Below, one piece after another: positions 21,186 to 32,905 of a stretch of DNA of 64,000 nt. Under the pieces are notes generated by a model that was not told the origin of the DNA, searched no databases, and saw only the letters and a list, made by a program, of their open reading frames with translations. The stretch is from Mactromeris polynyma. Its lineage: Eukaryota; Mollusca; Bivalvia; Venerida; Mactridae. The translations under genes and the position numbers were made by a program. The stretch is taken from assembly GCA_032209605.1 (NCBI GenBank), contig JASFXZ010000033.1:92001-156000 (forward strand), written 5' to 3'. Numbering within the stretch: position 1 is the stretch's first letter; each line of letters starts with the position of its first letter.

Positions 21186-24100
21186 CCCCCTTTCAAACTT
21201 CAAATTTGTCTGAAAACAGTTTCGTCTGATTTCCTCTGTTTTGTACAAAATAATGCTACTGTACAATGCAATAACTAAATAAGGGGGCTTACCACTGTGT
21301 GTTCTAAATTCTAGTTGTGTAACTATTCTTCCATGCTATCATAGGTTAATGCATTTGGGTAGCAAAATTGCTCAATTAAAGCAATCTGTTGCATTTTGGG
21401 GTAATAAAATGTCAATATAATGGTTCTTAATACTGTATTTAGGTACATTTGAAGAGTATCTGGGTATATTTGTGTGTATTTGGGTACGGGGGGTACACGG
21501 ACCTATATGACAGTCTACCGACACGATAACGCGGTAGTCGCTGGGAACATGTTATTCCATTTGCGGATGATAATAAACAAACAAAAACCCGACAAATTAC
21601 ATACGGATTCACATTTTTTTCGTACCGGGAAATTTCGACCTAGCGCAAAAAATGCGGTAGGAGCAGGCGGTAAAAAAAATATATTTTTCAAATCCTGATA
21701 CTTTGGTGCGGGAAATCCGATGAACGTGAGATCAATTTGGTGTGGCCTTACTGTTGCTTGCATAGGCGAGTGATAACGACTGGCTTTCCAAGCTGTGACT
21801 CACGACCGAAGCTCGATTCATATGCACGTACTAATAAATCAACATTATCGAAATCTAATATAATGTTCTGTATAAAGATATAAAACATATTTTCTATACA
21901 AAACAAAGCAAAATGTCAATGTGTAACGTGTGTATCATCATTGAAATCGTCAGATTATTTCTTGTTCAAGTGGTAATTCTGTTTGCGCCAAAACTGTATA
22001 TTTAGGGTAGCAGTGTAAAAACTGTTCGAAAACCGTATATCAAACAAACAAACTTAGAAATGAATTAGATTAAAACAATCTCCTCAAATTAATTTTTTTT
22101 AAATGATACACATGTCCACGGAACTATATACATATAGGTCGGTGACATGTCAATACATAGTATCACGGACCTATATACCAGGTCCGTGATCCCAATTAGG
22201 AAACGATTACCCAATGACTAACCAGCTCTTAACTCTATTCCTAAAACGAATGTTCGACCACTAGGACCACTGCAATTTTCTAATTCGGACATTTAATTTT
22301 CAATTATACATTATTTTTAGTTTTGCTTATATTTTACATTTAAATTTTCGGCATTAAACAACTGCACCGCATGAATTGCATAATATATTTGCTTAGTATC
22401 GTAAAGGGCAATAAAATGATGACACATCCGACTATATAGAACACTCGTCCGGACGCTAACGAACATTCGAAAGATCGGTAATCTCCGTGAAACTTCGTAT
22501 AGAATGCCGAACTGGCAAAAAAATTGATGGGGACTTTATTTAACTCAAAATTCCCCCGCCTAAATTACAATTGAAAATTTATTGAAAGATATCTTTAAAA
22601 TAAGAATAATTTTTTCTTTTTAATTCCGCCTGTGTATTTTTTGTTTTTTCAAGCATATTTCGTCAGATTACAAGTTAAACCAGAGACTTCGCATTTTTTT
22701 TCGGCCGAATTACACTATATATATATTCAATGTGAATATGAGTGGTTACAGATAAATGCAAATTCCCCCGCCAAAATTTTAAAAAAATTATATATTTTTT
22801 AATAACTCTAAAGGTACAATAAATGACAGTTTGTTATTCTACCAGTGCATTTAATTTGAAAAATAAAAAAGTTATAGCCGAAAATGTCAACTGCTCCCTC
22901 TATATTCTATAGTGTCGACTGAAGCCATTTTGAGCGCTTTAGCGCTTATCGGAAAAGCGAAATTGTTGTACATGTTAATTTTAGTATTTATTGGATCGTT
23001 AAATATTAGCTATTTCGAGATTACTTTGATTCGAAACTATGCTTCCGCTAGCTCGACATGTGTCACGTTACCTTCTTTCGGTGTTGTTGTCAATGCATAT
23101 TACATACCAATGTGTTAAATGTTTCTAGAATTATCTATCGATGAACATGAAATGGTATACGTGAATTGTTTTGTCTTAAAGTATTAAACATGTTTAGACA
23201 ATATGATTCGCGAATCTACGATCTTATAGAGACGAATCTGGTTCTCGGATTGCTGGCCTTGAACCGCGAGTGCTCGGACATTCGTATACTCGTTACAGCC
23301 CTTATATTGGACATGGCAATTACCAAGGTGTAAACAAAACGCCATATGCACACAGTCCGCCATTACACGGAAATCTGTACTCAACTACCCATCGGATTTC
23401 AAATTAATTTCCAATGCACAGATTGGTGGTTTATTTATTCTTTATTGCTATCGCACCAAACTGGATTATATTTGATGTTGCAGAAATATTTTTTCATTAG
23501 ATTTATTTGATTTTATTAGCAAAAATCTTCCCAATAGCATTTCAATCGGCCCCTATGGAAAATGTGCTATGGGAAAATGACGATTTCCCAGATGACTCCG
23601 CATTTATCAGAAAACGTAAAATATCATATAAATGAAGGTAAAACATGAAAGGTACAATGTTTGGAGTGATATTTGTAGGACTAGGGCGGCGATAGCACAA
23701 TCAAAGAAACTGGCAGGTGCTAGGCGCTACTCCCATTTAAATTACCAATAAGAAGTCAAAAATTAAAAAATCAAAATCACTTTTGCACACTGTCATATTT
23801 TGAAACAAAATTCACTTACTTGCAAACCCAATCATTAAATAATCCAAACACTAGAAATTACTATTTCACACCACATGGGTACCAAGGGTATGACTAAAAT
23901 AACACATTGGAGATTCGCGATTTTACAGTTGTTAACTATGATTTACTAAAGCTGTTTGGCTATTTAATTCTTCTGCAAAAATCATTTTATGTGTTTAAAT
24001 ATCATAGTTTAATAAACAAATTTGCTACAATAAATGCTAAATCTCATACAGTAAAATACCAAATTTCCAGGGCACAGTCCACACAACCACATAATTAAAT

Positions 24101-24554
24101 GGACTACTTAATTCAATGTCGCAACTCTCCAAAATGTTAAGAGTTTCAATCAAGTTATGTTAACAGTTAAACGTGTTTGATAACCAATCATAACATGTTG
24201 TTCAAAATCATCCAACAAATTGTAATTCAAAATCCAAAACATTATTCAAATTAACTATCAAATTTCCAGGTGCATGATAGATTCGCAACACACTGAGATG
24301 AAATGTGAAAGGTATTGGTAACGTTCTGTTAGAGATTGACATCCATTCATCACAAGTTTTACTTAAAAAACTTAACTGTCAGAATTTTAAAGCAGTTTCA
24401 TAATATTAATAAACCTGGGACCAATATATACAGGGATTGGAAACGCGTGAGATAAAGCTATTATTGCTCCAAAAACTTGTCGTCGATTAAAAATCGATAA
24501 TTAACGCTCGCTTAATGAATTAAAGCGGCGCGGTAACGCGTGAAAATCGACGCG
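21186..24554. other. long non-coding stretch
   Basis: No gene supported. It contains three related occurrences of a 'cacgga.ctatat' motif (about 21496, 22118, 22163) and a repeated phrase 'aaattcccccgcc' (about 22549 and 22758). Short open frames have no domains. Confidence 0.45.
22162..22190. repeat. perfect 11-bp inverted repeat
   Basis: ATCACGGACCT (22162-22172) and its complement AGGTCCGTGAT (22180-22190) flank a 7-bp loop. Possible cruciform, or relic of a small inverted-repeat element. Confidence 0.7.
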
Positions 24555-25010
24555 TATTTAACTAAAATATCAATAATGTAATGAATATTTAATCAATTTT
24601 CACAAAGTATGCATCGACAGAAAGCTAATCAAATTGCCCTTTTTCTGATTATAAAAGTGTGCATAACTTAATTGCTTTGCTATGTTTTAAGGCGAGTTAA
24701 AGTGATTCAGGTATTGCAAAGTTGGCAAAAAATAAACCCAGTACGTTTGCTAAAATATCAATAATGTCAACATTTTTACGGTCATTTTCACAAAATATTC
24801 ATGCATAAAAGCTCAGACAATAGACATTCGTGTAATTATAAATTTACGCATTTCTTATTTTTTTGGTAAGTTTTGCGGCGAGTTAAAGCGATTCGGGTCA
24901 TGCAAAAACGGTACCAAACTAAACCCGGTCCGTTTGCAAAACTACCAATAATATCATCAGTATTTTAGTCATTTTTATATAATATGCATCGATACAAAAA
25001 AACAGAAAAT
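24555..25010 (+). repeat. ~187-bp tandem repeat, about 2.5 copies
   Basis: The word 'aaaatatcaataatgt' starts at 24564 and 24752, and a variant 'aaactaccaataatatc' at 24938, so the unit is 186-188 bp. Each unit also has 'ggcgagttaaag.gattc.gg' and 'tttcaca.aatat.catg'. The length is close to one nucleosome repeat, as in many satellites. Confidence 0.75.
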
Positions 25011-27192
25011 TGCCCTTGATCTTGGTAGTTCACTTTTATGTCAGCTCAGAAATTTAAATTTTCACGACACATTAAAACTCGGGTAAATGGTGAAACAACG
25101 CTGTTCGCGCTGTAAAACGGAGTTTACGTAGAAAAAAACTCGTTTAAATTTTTTAAGTGTTCTTTCGATGAATTACACATAAATATTATTAACATTCAAT
25201 TTTCCTGAAAGATAATATGATGGTTTATGTTCCTCAAACAGAAATACTTCAGAGTATTGCTTTGTTGACAATTATATCATGCAAAAACTTGAACGTTTGT
25301 CACACCTCTAGTGCTCTATTTCTTAGTTGGTCGAACTTCAAATTAATTTGAGCAATAGTCGTCGTTTTAATCAAAAACATGTAATGAAGCATGCAGAAAT
25401 AAGCATATACGACTCATTTAAACCTGCGTATATTGTTAGGTTGTATTTTCGCGGTACTAACGAAATATTGACATGGACGAAAAACTAACTTCTATTTTTT
25501 ATGTTCAGTTTCATCTGTCAACTATTTTACAGTTTATTATTGATAACAATACCATTGCGCGCTAAATGACCAAAGCTGTCGATGCGCCATAAAACAACAT
25601 AATAATAATAATAATCATCATTTCTTTTCCGTAAACCGTATGCCAAATTGTTTCAATGTTTATTTTGTTGTAAAAATACCGCGTACCGTGTAACCAGAAT
25701 TTACGCGAAAATACCAGCAAACACTATATCATGTAGATGTAAATCGCCACCATTCAAGTTTAAATTCAAAACCTTCCAAAAAGCCTAAAATAAATAAAAT
25801 AAATAATTCGTCTTCCTAGTCTCCAGTAAGGTATGGCAGTTACAGTTTACGGATAGCCGACGGATATAACAGTAAGTGTATAAATACCTGATAAATGTCT
25901 TTTAAAATGTGGTCTTCTTTCACAGTCAATTACACGTCTTGTTCAGACGACAACTGATGTCCTAATGTCGTCTGGGCAATAGTCGTCTGGGCGGAAGCGC
26001 GCTCTTCTTCCGATGACGTCACCAACGAGGCTTCTGGGAAATAGTATAGCTAAAGGCCGTACAGTCCGGGCCCTGCATATACATCAGTAGAATGCGTATT
26101 ATACATCTACTTCCACTTATGTTTATATCGAAATTAAAGATACCGACCGTGAATTGTTCTTATGTTTAAAGTAATATCGACTTTAACCTTCATCCAAGTA
26201 GATATTGTTCAAAGTGAAATCACAATTTAGCTGTTCAATGCCGGGCGTGAACAAGGAAGTTACCGATATATTCAAGTCAACTAATATAGTCTATTTCCTT
26301 TTCATCCCGTTAAAATGGCGTCCGTCCCGGCTTAAGTGTCTCTGTTTCCAATCGCGTGGTCTATGGCGTAATTAAGCATACAGCTAGACCATCCTTAAAC
26401 ATTGTTTGTTTGTGCTTACACGACCCGGAATTTTAACAGTGGGTGGCCTCACATAAAACCGCCTCCTTGGCCTCCGTCTTGGGAGAGCAAGATCGAATAT
26501 TCGAATTTAGATATGGGTTCAATATGGCCAGGCATTGAAGAATGGAAATCGGGAAGTAAATGTGCTCAGAAAGTAGGTGTCTCATTAGTCAGAAATGGCT
26601 TATCGTTTTTTTCTACATATACATAAAAACTGACTTTAAAAAAATGTCTTGAGCCTTTGCAAAACGTTCATATAAATCACAGTATGTAAAACGATGTAGT
26701 TTGTATAACACGTTTGTCATAGTTTAAAAGAAACTATATTCGATATTGATTCTGATCCTGAAAAGAACTCTTCACGATACACGTAATTTACAATTTTGTC
26801 TGTTATTTCTATAAATGTCAGGTTAAGACATAAATACTAGGGATATTGGAAATGTATTGTGGTTTGTAACCTTAAAAGCTGATCGAAACGTTTTTCATTT
26901 CATACCTTCAAAGTACTCCTCATGGTTATAAATATACTGTAATGTTAGTGTTTGGATCCATTTCCGGAATTCGTCACGGTAGGCTGACTTTATGTACGGA
27001 AGTACTGATTAACAGCAGAACCAAGAGCTTGTCGCGGTAGATATCCATGACCAGAAACTCGGGAAATTGTTTTTTCAATTTTGAATAGAGATAGAGGTCG
27101 CATTGTGCCAGGTCTGGGGAATTAGGAGGACGTGGTAGCACAGTAACTTTCTCCGGATACGGGTCAGTTCGTCCTAAAAGTCATGTTCGTCC
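25011..27192. other. long non-coding stretch
   Basis: AT-rich with a short (aat)n tract near 25600. A word 'gtcgtctgggc' is repeated near 25965-25992, and a YY1-like 'taaaatggcgtcc' lies near 26312. No supported gene. Confidence 0.45.
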
Positions 27193-27764
27193 CGGGTCAA
27201 TTCGGCACGATTTTATGTTTGTCATTGGTCAATTCGGCACACTTTAAAAAAATATTTACATCTATATTTTATTCTAAACCTGATAACAGTTTGACCCATG
27301 GACGCGTGCATATGGTACTATGTTTTTCGCGTAAAACGTTTTAATTGCGCCGATTAATGAAAAATGTTATTATTTAATTTATTAAATTCAATTAACAAAC
27401 ATCCGCTTCTTTATATATACTCGCCAACAATTTCACAGTTTAGGTCGTGGTGCACGTGTCCACACCACCTGCATCTTTGAAGATTCTACTTGAAAACAAT
27501 GCCGTTTAACTCACACATGGATACCAATGCAACAAACTGTTTTAATTATTTATAAGACATACAACAATGAACAAACACGAAATAACAAAGGCAATGAATA
27601 ACGCAACTATGCATATGTATAAATAGTTTATATTTATTTGAAAGCATACAATTTTCATAAAAAAAGCCATACAAATTTACACAAATATAATTAAACATCA
27701 CAACTTCTCCCATTTAAACGTGGGCCGAATTGACCATGTTATAAAATCGTGCCTAATTGACCCG
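27193..27764. mobile_element. MITE-like element with long imperfect inverted repeats
   Basis: The left end CGGGTCAATTCGGCACGATT (27193-) is inverted at the right end (ending AATTGACCCG at 27764) with one mismatch over about 24 bp. After a short gap a second inverted block, GGTCAATTCGGC, matches too. The 572-bp interior is AT-rich and non-coding. An extra diverged copy of the end motif lies just outside at about 27160. No clear target duplication; superfamily unknown. Confidence 0.7.
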
Positions 27765-28330
27765 CTCCCCTCTCTATACCATTCGGTGTAGTTTAATGCG
27801 CAAAATATATATACATGTTTCAAGTGGTGTATAATTACAAAAGGAAAAATGTCAATCTCCAATACATGAACTATTTTACGCGCATAAAACTAAAAGACGT
27901 CGTCTTTATTAAAGTTACGGTATTTTTATAAGCTATCTGAATGACATCTAAATAATTATGTTTCAAATTAAAATATCTGTTTCATACGGAGCCCCTAAAA
28001 TGACATGCAATATTCTTTTTTTATTTCGTTAAAACTAAATATTATTTCGTAAATACGAATTGGCAAAGCTACTCAAACAGACGACAAACTAATTCGTAAA
28101 TACAAAAATAAAAGTGTAGCTCGAAAATAAAAGTATTGAATGTCACTTTAGGGAGACTGATATGCTTTATAACAATCAGTGACAAAAACATGCTTCATAT
28201 GTTCACGCAACTATCAAAGATTTGCAATCTCATTGCTCAATTTTCAAATAACACCGGCCATCTGTTCAGACGATATAATATACCTTTAAGAGATTTTTAT
28301 TTATTGCTATTTGAAGATACGTATTTTCCG
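27765..28330 (+). repeat. dispersed duplication, partner of 40848-41240
   Basis: Begins 'ctctctataccatt' right at the edge of the MITE and matches 40848-41240 in the same orientation. Shared words include 'gtagtttaatgcgca', 'attacaaaaggaaa' and 'agctatctgaat'. The word near 28160-28190 encoding a MICFITISDKN-like frame corresponds to MICLITINDK in the other copy. The frames diverge afterwards, so coding is doubtful. Confidence 0.7.
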
Positions 28331-28664
28331 TCTTTAATTCTTTAGGAAGTTGGTCGGACCACAGTGACGCGAAAGTTTGGTATGGGTCTTTGTTTTCATT
28401 GCGATTAGAGCACGATGTTAACTAACGTTATATGTTATATGTTTGTTTGTACCGCAGGATTAAAGGGAACTACCCATATTTATTGTCCTTGTGGTGATGG
28501 TGACTTGTGAAATCCGGAGTATGTCTAGGTCGCATTAGAAATAAACATGTCCGATTAGCATGCATGCAATACTCTTATTACTGTCCAGGATCAATCATCT
28601 AGCGAACTCGTTGGAAATAAACAAAACAAAACCCCATAACAAAATTTACGACGTCTATTTTGAA

Positions 28665-28945
28665 AATCGGGAGATAGCGGCTACCGGTCGGGACATTGTG
28701 ATTGGCCTATCAAGTCCGGGAGCCTCCCGCGGAAATCGGGAGATTGTAGCTACCGGTCGGGACATCGTGATTGGCCTATCAAGTCCGGGAGCCTCCCGCG
28801 GAAATCGGGAATTTGCGGCTACCGGTCGAAACATCGTGATTGGCCTATCAAGTCCGGGAGCCTCCCGCGGAAATCGGAAGATTGCGGCTACCGGTCGAGA
28901 CATCATGATTGGCCTATCAAGTCCGGGAGCCTCCCGCGGAAATCG
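28665..28945. repeat. 69-bp tandem repeat, four copies, open in two frames
   Basis: The unit begins 'aatcgggaga' and includes 'gctaccggtcg', 'gtgattggcctatcaagtcc' and the inverted pair GGGAG/CTCCC. It repeats four times with few changes. At 69 bp (23 codons) it leaves a 136-codon frame open on the plus strand (repeating GRDIVIGLSSPGASRG) and an 83-codon frame on the minus strand. Both being open points to a minisatellite; coding cannot be excluded. It is GC-rich against its surroundings. Confidence 0.85.
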
Positions 28946-29725
28946 GGAGAGTTCACATTATACATTCTGACTACGTATGATGCTCGGAATACCGACGGGT
29001 TAAACTTCTGTTATATACCGTAAATTGGTCCCATTTGATGACGACAGCATGTTATCAATAAACGACATTTCACGGGATTTAACAATGATGACATCGGTGA
29101 TTTTTCACCCATGTTTTGCTGACCAAATAGCTATAGATCGCTACCAAATCGTGTTATCTAATTTAAATAAGCCAACTTGCTAACTTTAAAATGTGTTACA
29201 TCGAGTGTTTGAATGGCAATTAAGAGTGTTATCTGTTAAATTTAACCTGAGTTTGCCATTTTAATTAATTCAGCAAAGATGCTGATTGCTTTAGAAAGTA
29301 GTCAAAGAAAACATTGATGTGTAAACTCACCTTTGTATTAATTGTTTCCATCAATACATGTCCGGGTCCATTGGTAATCATACGATAGGATGTCTAATTA
29401 TTAGCACTGTTTTCTTGCAATTTGGATTACGAAATTTAGATAAAGGGCTCATGGTCAGACTGAAAAACTGGCAGTTTTGAAACATGGCTTAAATACACAG
29501 ATAAAAAGGCAGCATGGTTAAAGGGCCTAGCAGATTTTTTTATAAGAATATCACAGAAAGTGACACACATATACATGCTATGGGCGCAGAAATAAATGTT
29601 AATTTGGCGCATAATTCATAATGCAAAATTGTTACTAAAGATCATTATTTAATTATTTTCCTATAACAATTTTTTTTTAAATGAAGCCATATTGCCTAGT
29701 TTTCAAGTATGACATTTCGATTATA
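28946..29725. other. non-coding stretch
   Basis: AT-rich sequence without recognisable features. Confidence 0.45.
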
Positions 29726-29726
29726 C

Positions 29727-30780
29727 ATAATACCTGTCTATAGTTTGTCAGGTTGTATGGACGGTCATGTCGCGACATACCCATACCATACTTAGTGGCA
29801 GCTATATTACACCATACCTGTATATAGTTTGTTAGGTTATATGGACGGACACGTCGCGACATACCAAAACCATACTTAGTGGCAGCTATATTACACCATA
29901 CCTGTATATAGTTTGTTAGGTCTATGGAAGGTCACGTCGCGACATACCCATACTTAGTGGCAGCTATATTACACCATACCTGTCTATAGTTTGTTAGGTT
30001 GTATGAACGGTCACGTCGCGACATACCCATACCATACTTAGCGGCAGCTATATTACACCATACCCGTCTACAGTTTGTCAGATTGTATCGACGGTCACGT
30101 CGCGACATACCCATACTTAGTGGCAGCTATATTACACCATACCTGTCTATAGTATGTTAGGTTGTATGGACGGTCACGTCGCGACATACCCGTACCATAC
30201 TTAGTGGCAGCTATATTACACCATACCTGTCTATAGTATGTTAGGTTGTATTGACGGTCACGTCGCGACATACCCGTACCATACTTAGTGGCAGCTATAT
30301 TACACCATACCTGTCTATAGTATGTTAGGTTGTATGGACGGTCACGTCGCGACATACCCGTACCATACTTAGTGGCAGCTATATTACACCATACCTGTCT
30401 ATAGTATGTTAGGTTGTATTGACGGTCACGTCGAGACATACCCATACCATACTACCATACTTATTCGCAGCTATAATACACCATACCATAGTTTGTCAGG
30501 TTGTATGGACGGTCACGACATATCCATACTTAGTGGCAGCTATATTACACCATACCCGTCTACAGTTTGTCAGATTGTATCGACGGTCACGTCGCGACAT
30601 ACCCATACTTAGTGGCAGCTATATTATACCATACCTGTCTATAATGTGTCAGGTTGTATGGACGGTCACGTCACGACATACCCATACTTAGTGTTAGCTA
30701 TATTACACCATACCTGTCTATAGTTTGTCAAGTTATATGGACGGTCACGACATACCCATACTTAGTGGTAGCTATATTTG
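29727..30780. repeat. 84-bp minisatellite, about 12 copies
   Basis: The unit contains 'ggtcacgtcgcgacatacc', 'cttagtggcagctatatt' and 'caccatacctgtctatag'. Measured between copies at 30141 and 30225 it is 84 bp; some copies lack about 8 bp. Because 84 is 28 codons, long minus-strand frames appear (repeating MSRRDRQYNLTYYRQVWCN), but indels break them. Each unit has the palindrome GTCGCGAC. A solitary inverted copy lies at 40703-40745. Confidence 0.9.
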
Positions 30781-31470
30781 TAACCAATTTCAATTATTCG
30801 TTTAAAGATTTGTTTATAATTGACGTATTAATGACACGGTCATAGGTAGATAGTCTTATATTTATTTAAACACACTAAGAAATAAAATTGAAAATGACAC
30901 GGTAATACCTTCATACAGACATACGCTAAACCACTGCATTATACTATTTGTTAATATATTCCCAGAACGTCAAAACATATTTCCTATGCAAGAGCTAACT
31001 CGGCGCATACCTGATAAAAGCTCTTGTATCAGGCTTGTGTTTTTGTGTTCGAGATTTTATGGTAGATTCGAGGTTAGAGCGATACATGGACAAAAATATC
31101 AACCAACATTTAACACAGTCTGTATTTTGCAAATCGCACTGCAAAACTTCATTGTATGAAAGGAGCACAGGTGTCTTGGTGTCTTGTTACTCATTAAGTT
31201 TCCTTATTACTTTGTAAAGAAGAAAAAAAAATGAATACAGGTATAATGTTGCATCGCGTTTATGAAAACATCCTCTAGTGAACGTATTCAAATTACTGAA
31301 AGAATCCCCCATCCGTTTCAGTTTGAATGCACATTCTTTATAACGATTGAAAAGCTTTAAACATTTTGAAATGCAATTCTATGCGGAAGTTAACTGAAAT
31401 GTTTGCAATGAAATAAATTTCATATGATGGGGAATACAAAGCAACTTGATTACAAGTGCTTGCAGTAAAC
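30781..31470. other. non-coding stretch
   Basis: AT-rich; no supported features. Confidence 0.45.
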
Positions 31471-31736
31471 CAGGCGCGTAGCTGAGCCCAAATTGACTTT
31501 ACGCACTCTGCTAGGGGGGTCCGGGGGCATGCTCCCCCGGGAAAAAAATTGTAATTGGAACGGTCTATGGTGTCTTTTCGAGTATATTTTACAACATAGT
31601 CTGCACCTCACCCCCCTTAACTCCAAGTGTACATTTTTATTGCGTTTTTTTCGCATTTATTTCATTTTTATTTTTTCGACCTGTCTAAAATTATTTTACG
31701 CACGTGCGTACGTGCGTAAGCCTAGCTACGCGCCTG
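31471..31736. mobile_element. hAT-like MITE with 13-bp inverted repeats
   Basis: CAGGCGCGTAGCT at 31471-31483 is exactly inverted at 31724-31736. The CAG... start and the interior 'ggtccgggggcatgc' are of a kind common in non-autonomous hAT elements of invertebrates. No clear 8-bp target duplication is visible, so the superfamily is a suggestion. Confidence 0.7.
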
Positions 31737-31929
31737 TTAAAACTAAATAATGTTTTCCAATAGTTAAGTTCAAATATTCATATTGTTACATAAAACTGGA
31801 ACATTGTTGAAAATTTGGGAACAAATCGCAGTTTTCATAAGAAGCCTTTCTCAGCCGCTATTATTTTCACCATGTCTTCATTATAGTACAAGATTTTTTC
31901 CAATAGTACTAAATAACATGCAATTGTAT

Positions 31930-32520
31930 ACTGAAACTATAGAACTGCTTTAACACGATTTAGATGCTCTTCTCATAACTTGCTTATTGAACAAGGTCGT
32001 CAAAGAAATATTGATAGAAATCAAAGAGTTTGTGTAAAATGTAGCATGAATTGTATTGGAAATGAGTACCACTTTTTGCTAGTTTGTCCATATTACCGAA
32101 TTATAAGAGTTGAATGTTTACCGAAATATTATTGCCACTGGCCAAATGTGCATAAATTAAAATTATTATTTAATTCGTCACAATGCAGTTTACTAAACAA
32201 ATTAGCAAAATATATTTCCTTGGCAAACCTTTATACGGAGGATAATTATATTATACGATTTTTTATTCATTACTCAATTACAAGACAGCTCTATGTCAAT
32301 AATAATAATAATATATATTATTATACGTTGTCCATAGTTTATGTCTTTGTTTCTGTACTAGGCGTCTTTGTTTCATGTTGAAATGCATTATGTTTAACTC
32401 TGTAAATGTTATGTTTGCATGCTTTTCTCCTGTCTCATGTATTATCGCCATCTTGTCATTACTAAATTGTAAATGGCGATAAACTTGTAAAAGTTTATGC
32501 TAATAAATATATGTATGTAT
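31930..32520 (+). pseudogene. LINE ORF2 C-terminal fragment with 3' tail
   Basis: From about 31941 the frame reads TALTRFRCSSHNLLIEQGR, then NQRVCVKC...NEYHFLLVCPYYR. This is the C-terminal CxxC...HxxxxC finger-like block of the same LINE class as 53316-53630 (where it reads CVYC...EPHFLLVCPLY). The open frame ends at 32381. The 3' UTR ends with an (atgt)n-type tail near 32513. Everything upstream of the C terminus is missing, as in ordinary 5' truncation during LINE insertion. Confidence 0.8.
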
Positions 32521-32551
32521 GATGGGGAGTGGAGTAAGACGGACACTCGGT

Positions 32552-32583
32552 GAGCTCAGTCGTTAGCTCAGTCGTTAGCTCAG
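32552..32583 (+). repeat. 12-bp minisatellite, left remnant
   Basis: About 2.7 copies of 'agctcagtcgtt' immediately left of the 5' LTR. The same unit continues to the right of the 3' LTR, showing that the LTR element sits inside the array. Confidence 0.9.
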
Positions 32584-32749
32584 CGCCAGTACATAGTACG
32601 GGTTCGGCCGTTAGTATGTACCGGGTTGTTTTATGAGTTACTGGCCTTGTATGTAAAACCCAGCTGTTTCCGGTTTTATTGAGACATTGTTGGAACTTTG
32701 TTTGTATTAAAGGTATACTCAATTGCCTTGTGTAGTTTCCTTACTGGCG
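32584..32749 (+). repeat. 5' LTR (166 bp)
   Basis: Direct repeat of 38244-38409. It contains 'gtttccggttttattgagac' and a 'gtattaaaggtata' stretch that could serve as promoter. Confidence 0.88.
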
Positions 32750-32763
32750 TGGTGGCAGCGGTG
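32750..32763 (+). promoter_or_regulatory. primer-binding site, tRNA-Leu type
   Basis: TGGTGGCAGCGGTG directly follows the 5' LTR. It is complementary to the 3' end of animal cytosolic tRNA-Leu (…CACCGCTGCCA plus CCA), over 14 bases. This also fixes the LTR boundary. Confidence 0.8.
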
Positions 32764-32905
32764 TTAACGAACCTACATCAGTTCCACTTCATGTACAACG
32801 GCCACAGATAATTATACAGTAAGAAGTTACCATTCCAAAAGAGGAAAGGCAAGGCAAGCAAAAAGCTGCATGTTAACGTGAAGTTTTACTTTAAATTGAA
32901 CAATC

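Noticed and set aside
29727..30780. CRISPR-like array of spaced repeats
   Set aside because: Whole units are repeated without unique spacers and the genome is clearly eukaryotic.
29677..30845. ORFs repeating MSRRDRQYNLTYYRQVW
   Set aside because: Artefact of the 84-bp unit being 28 codons; frames are broken wherever a unit has an indel.
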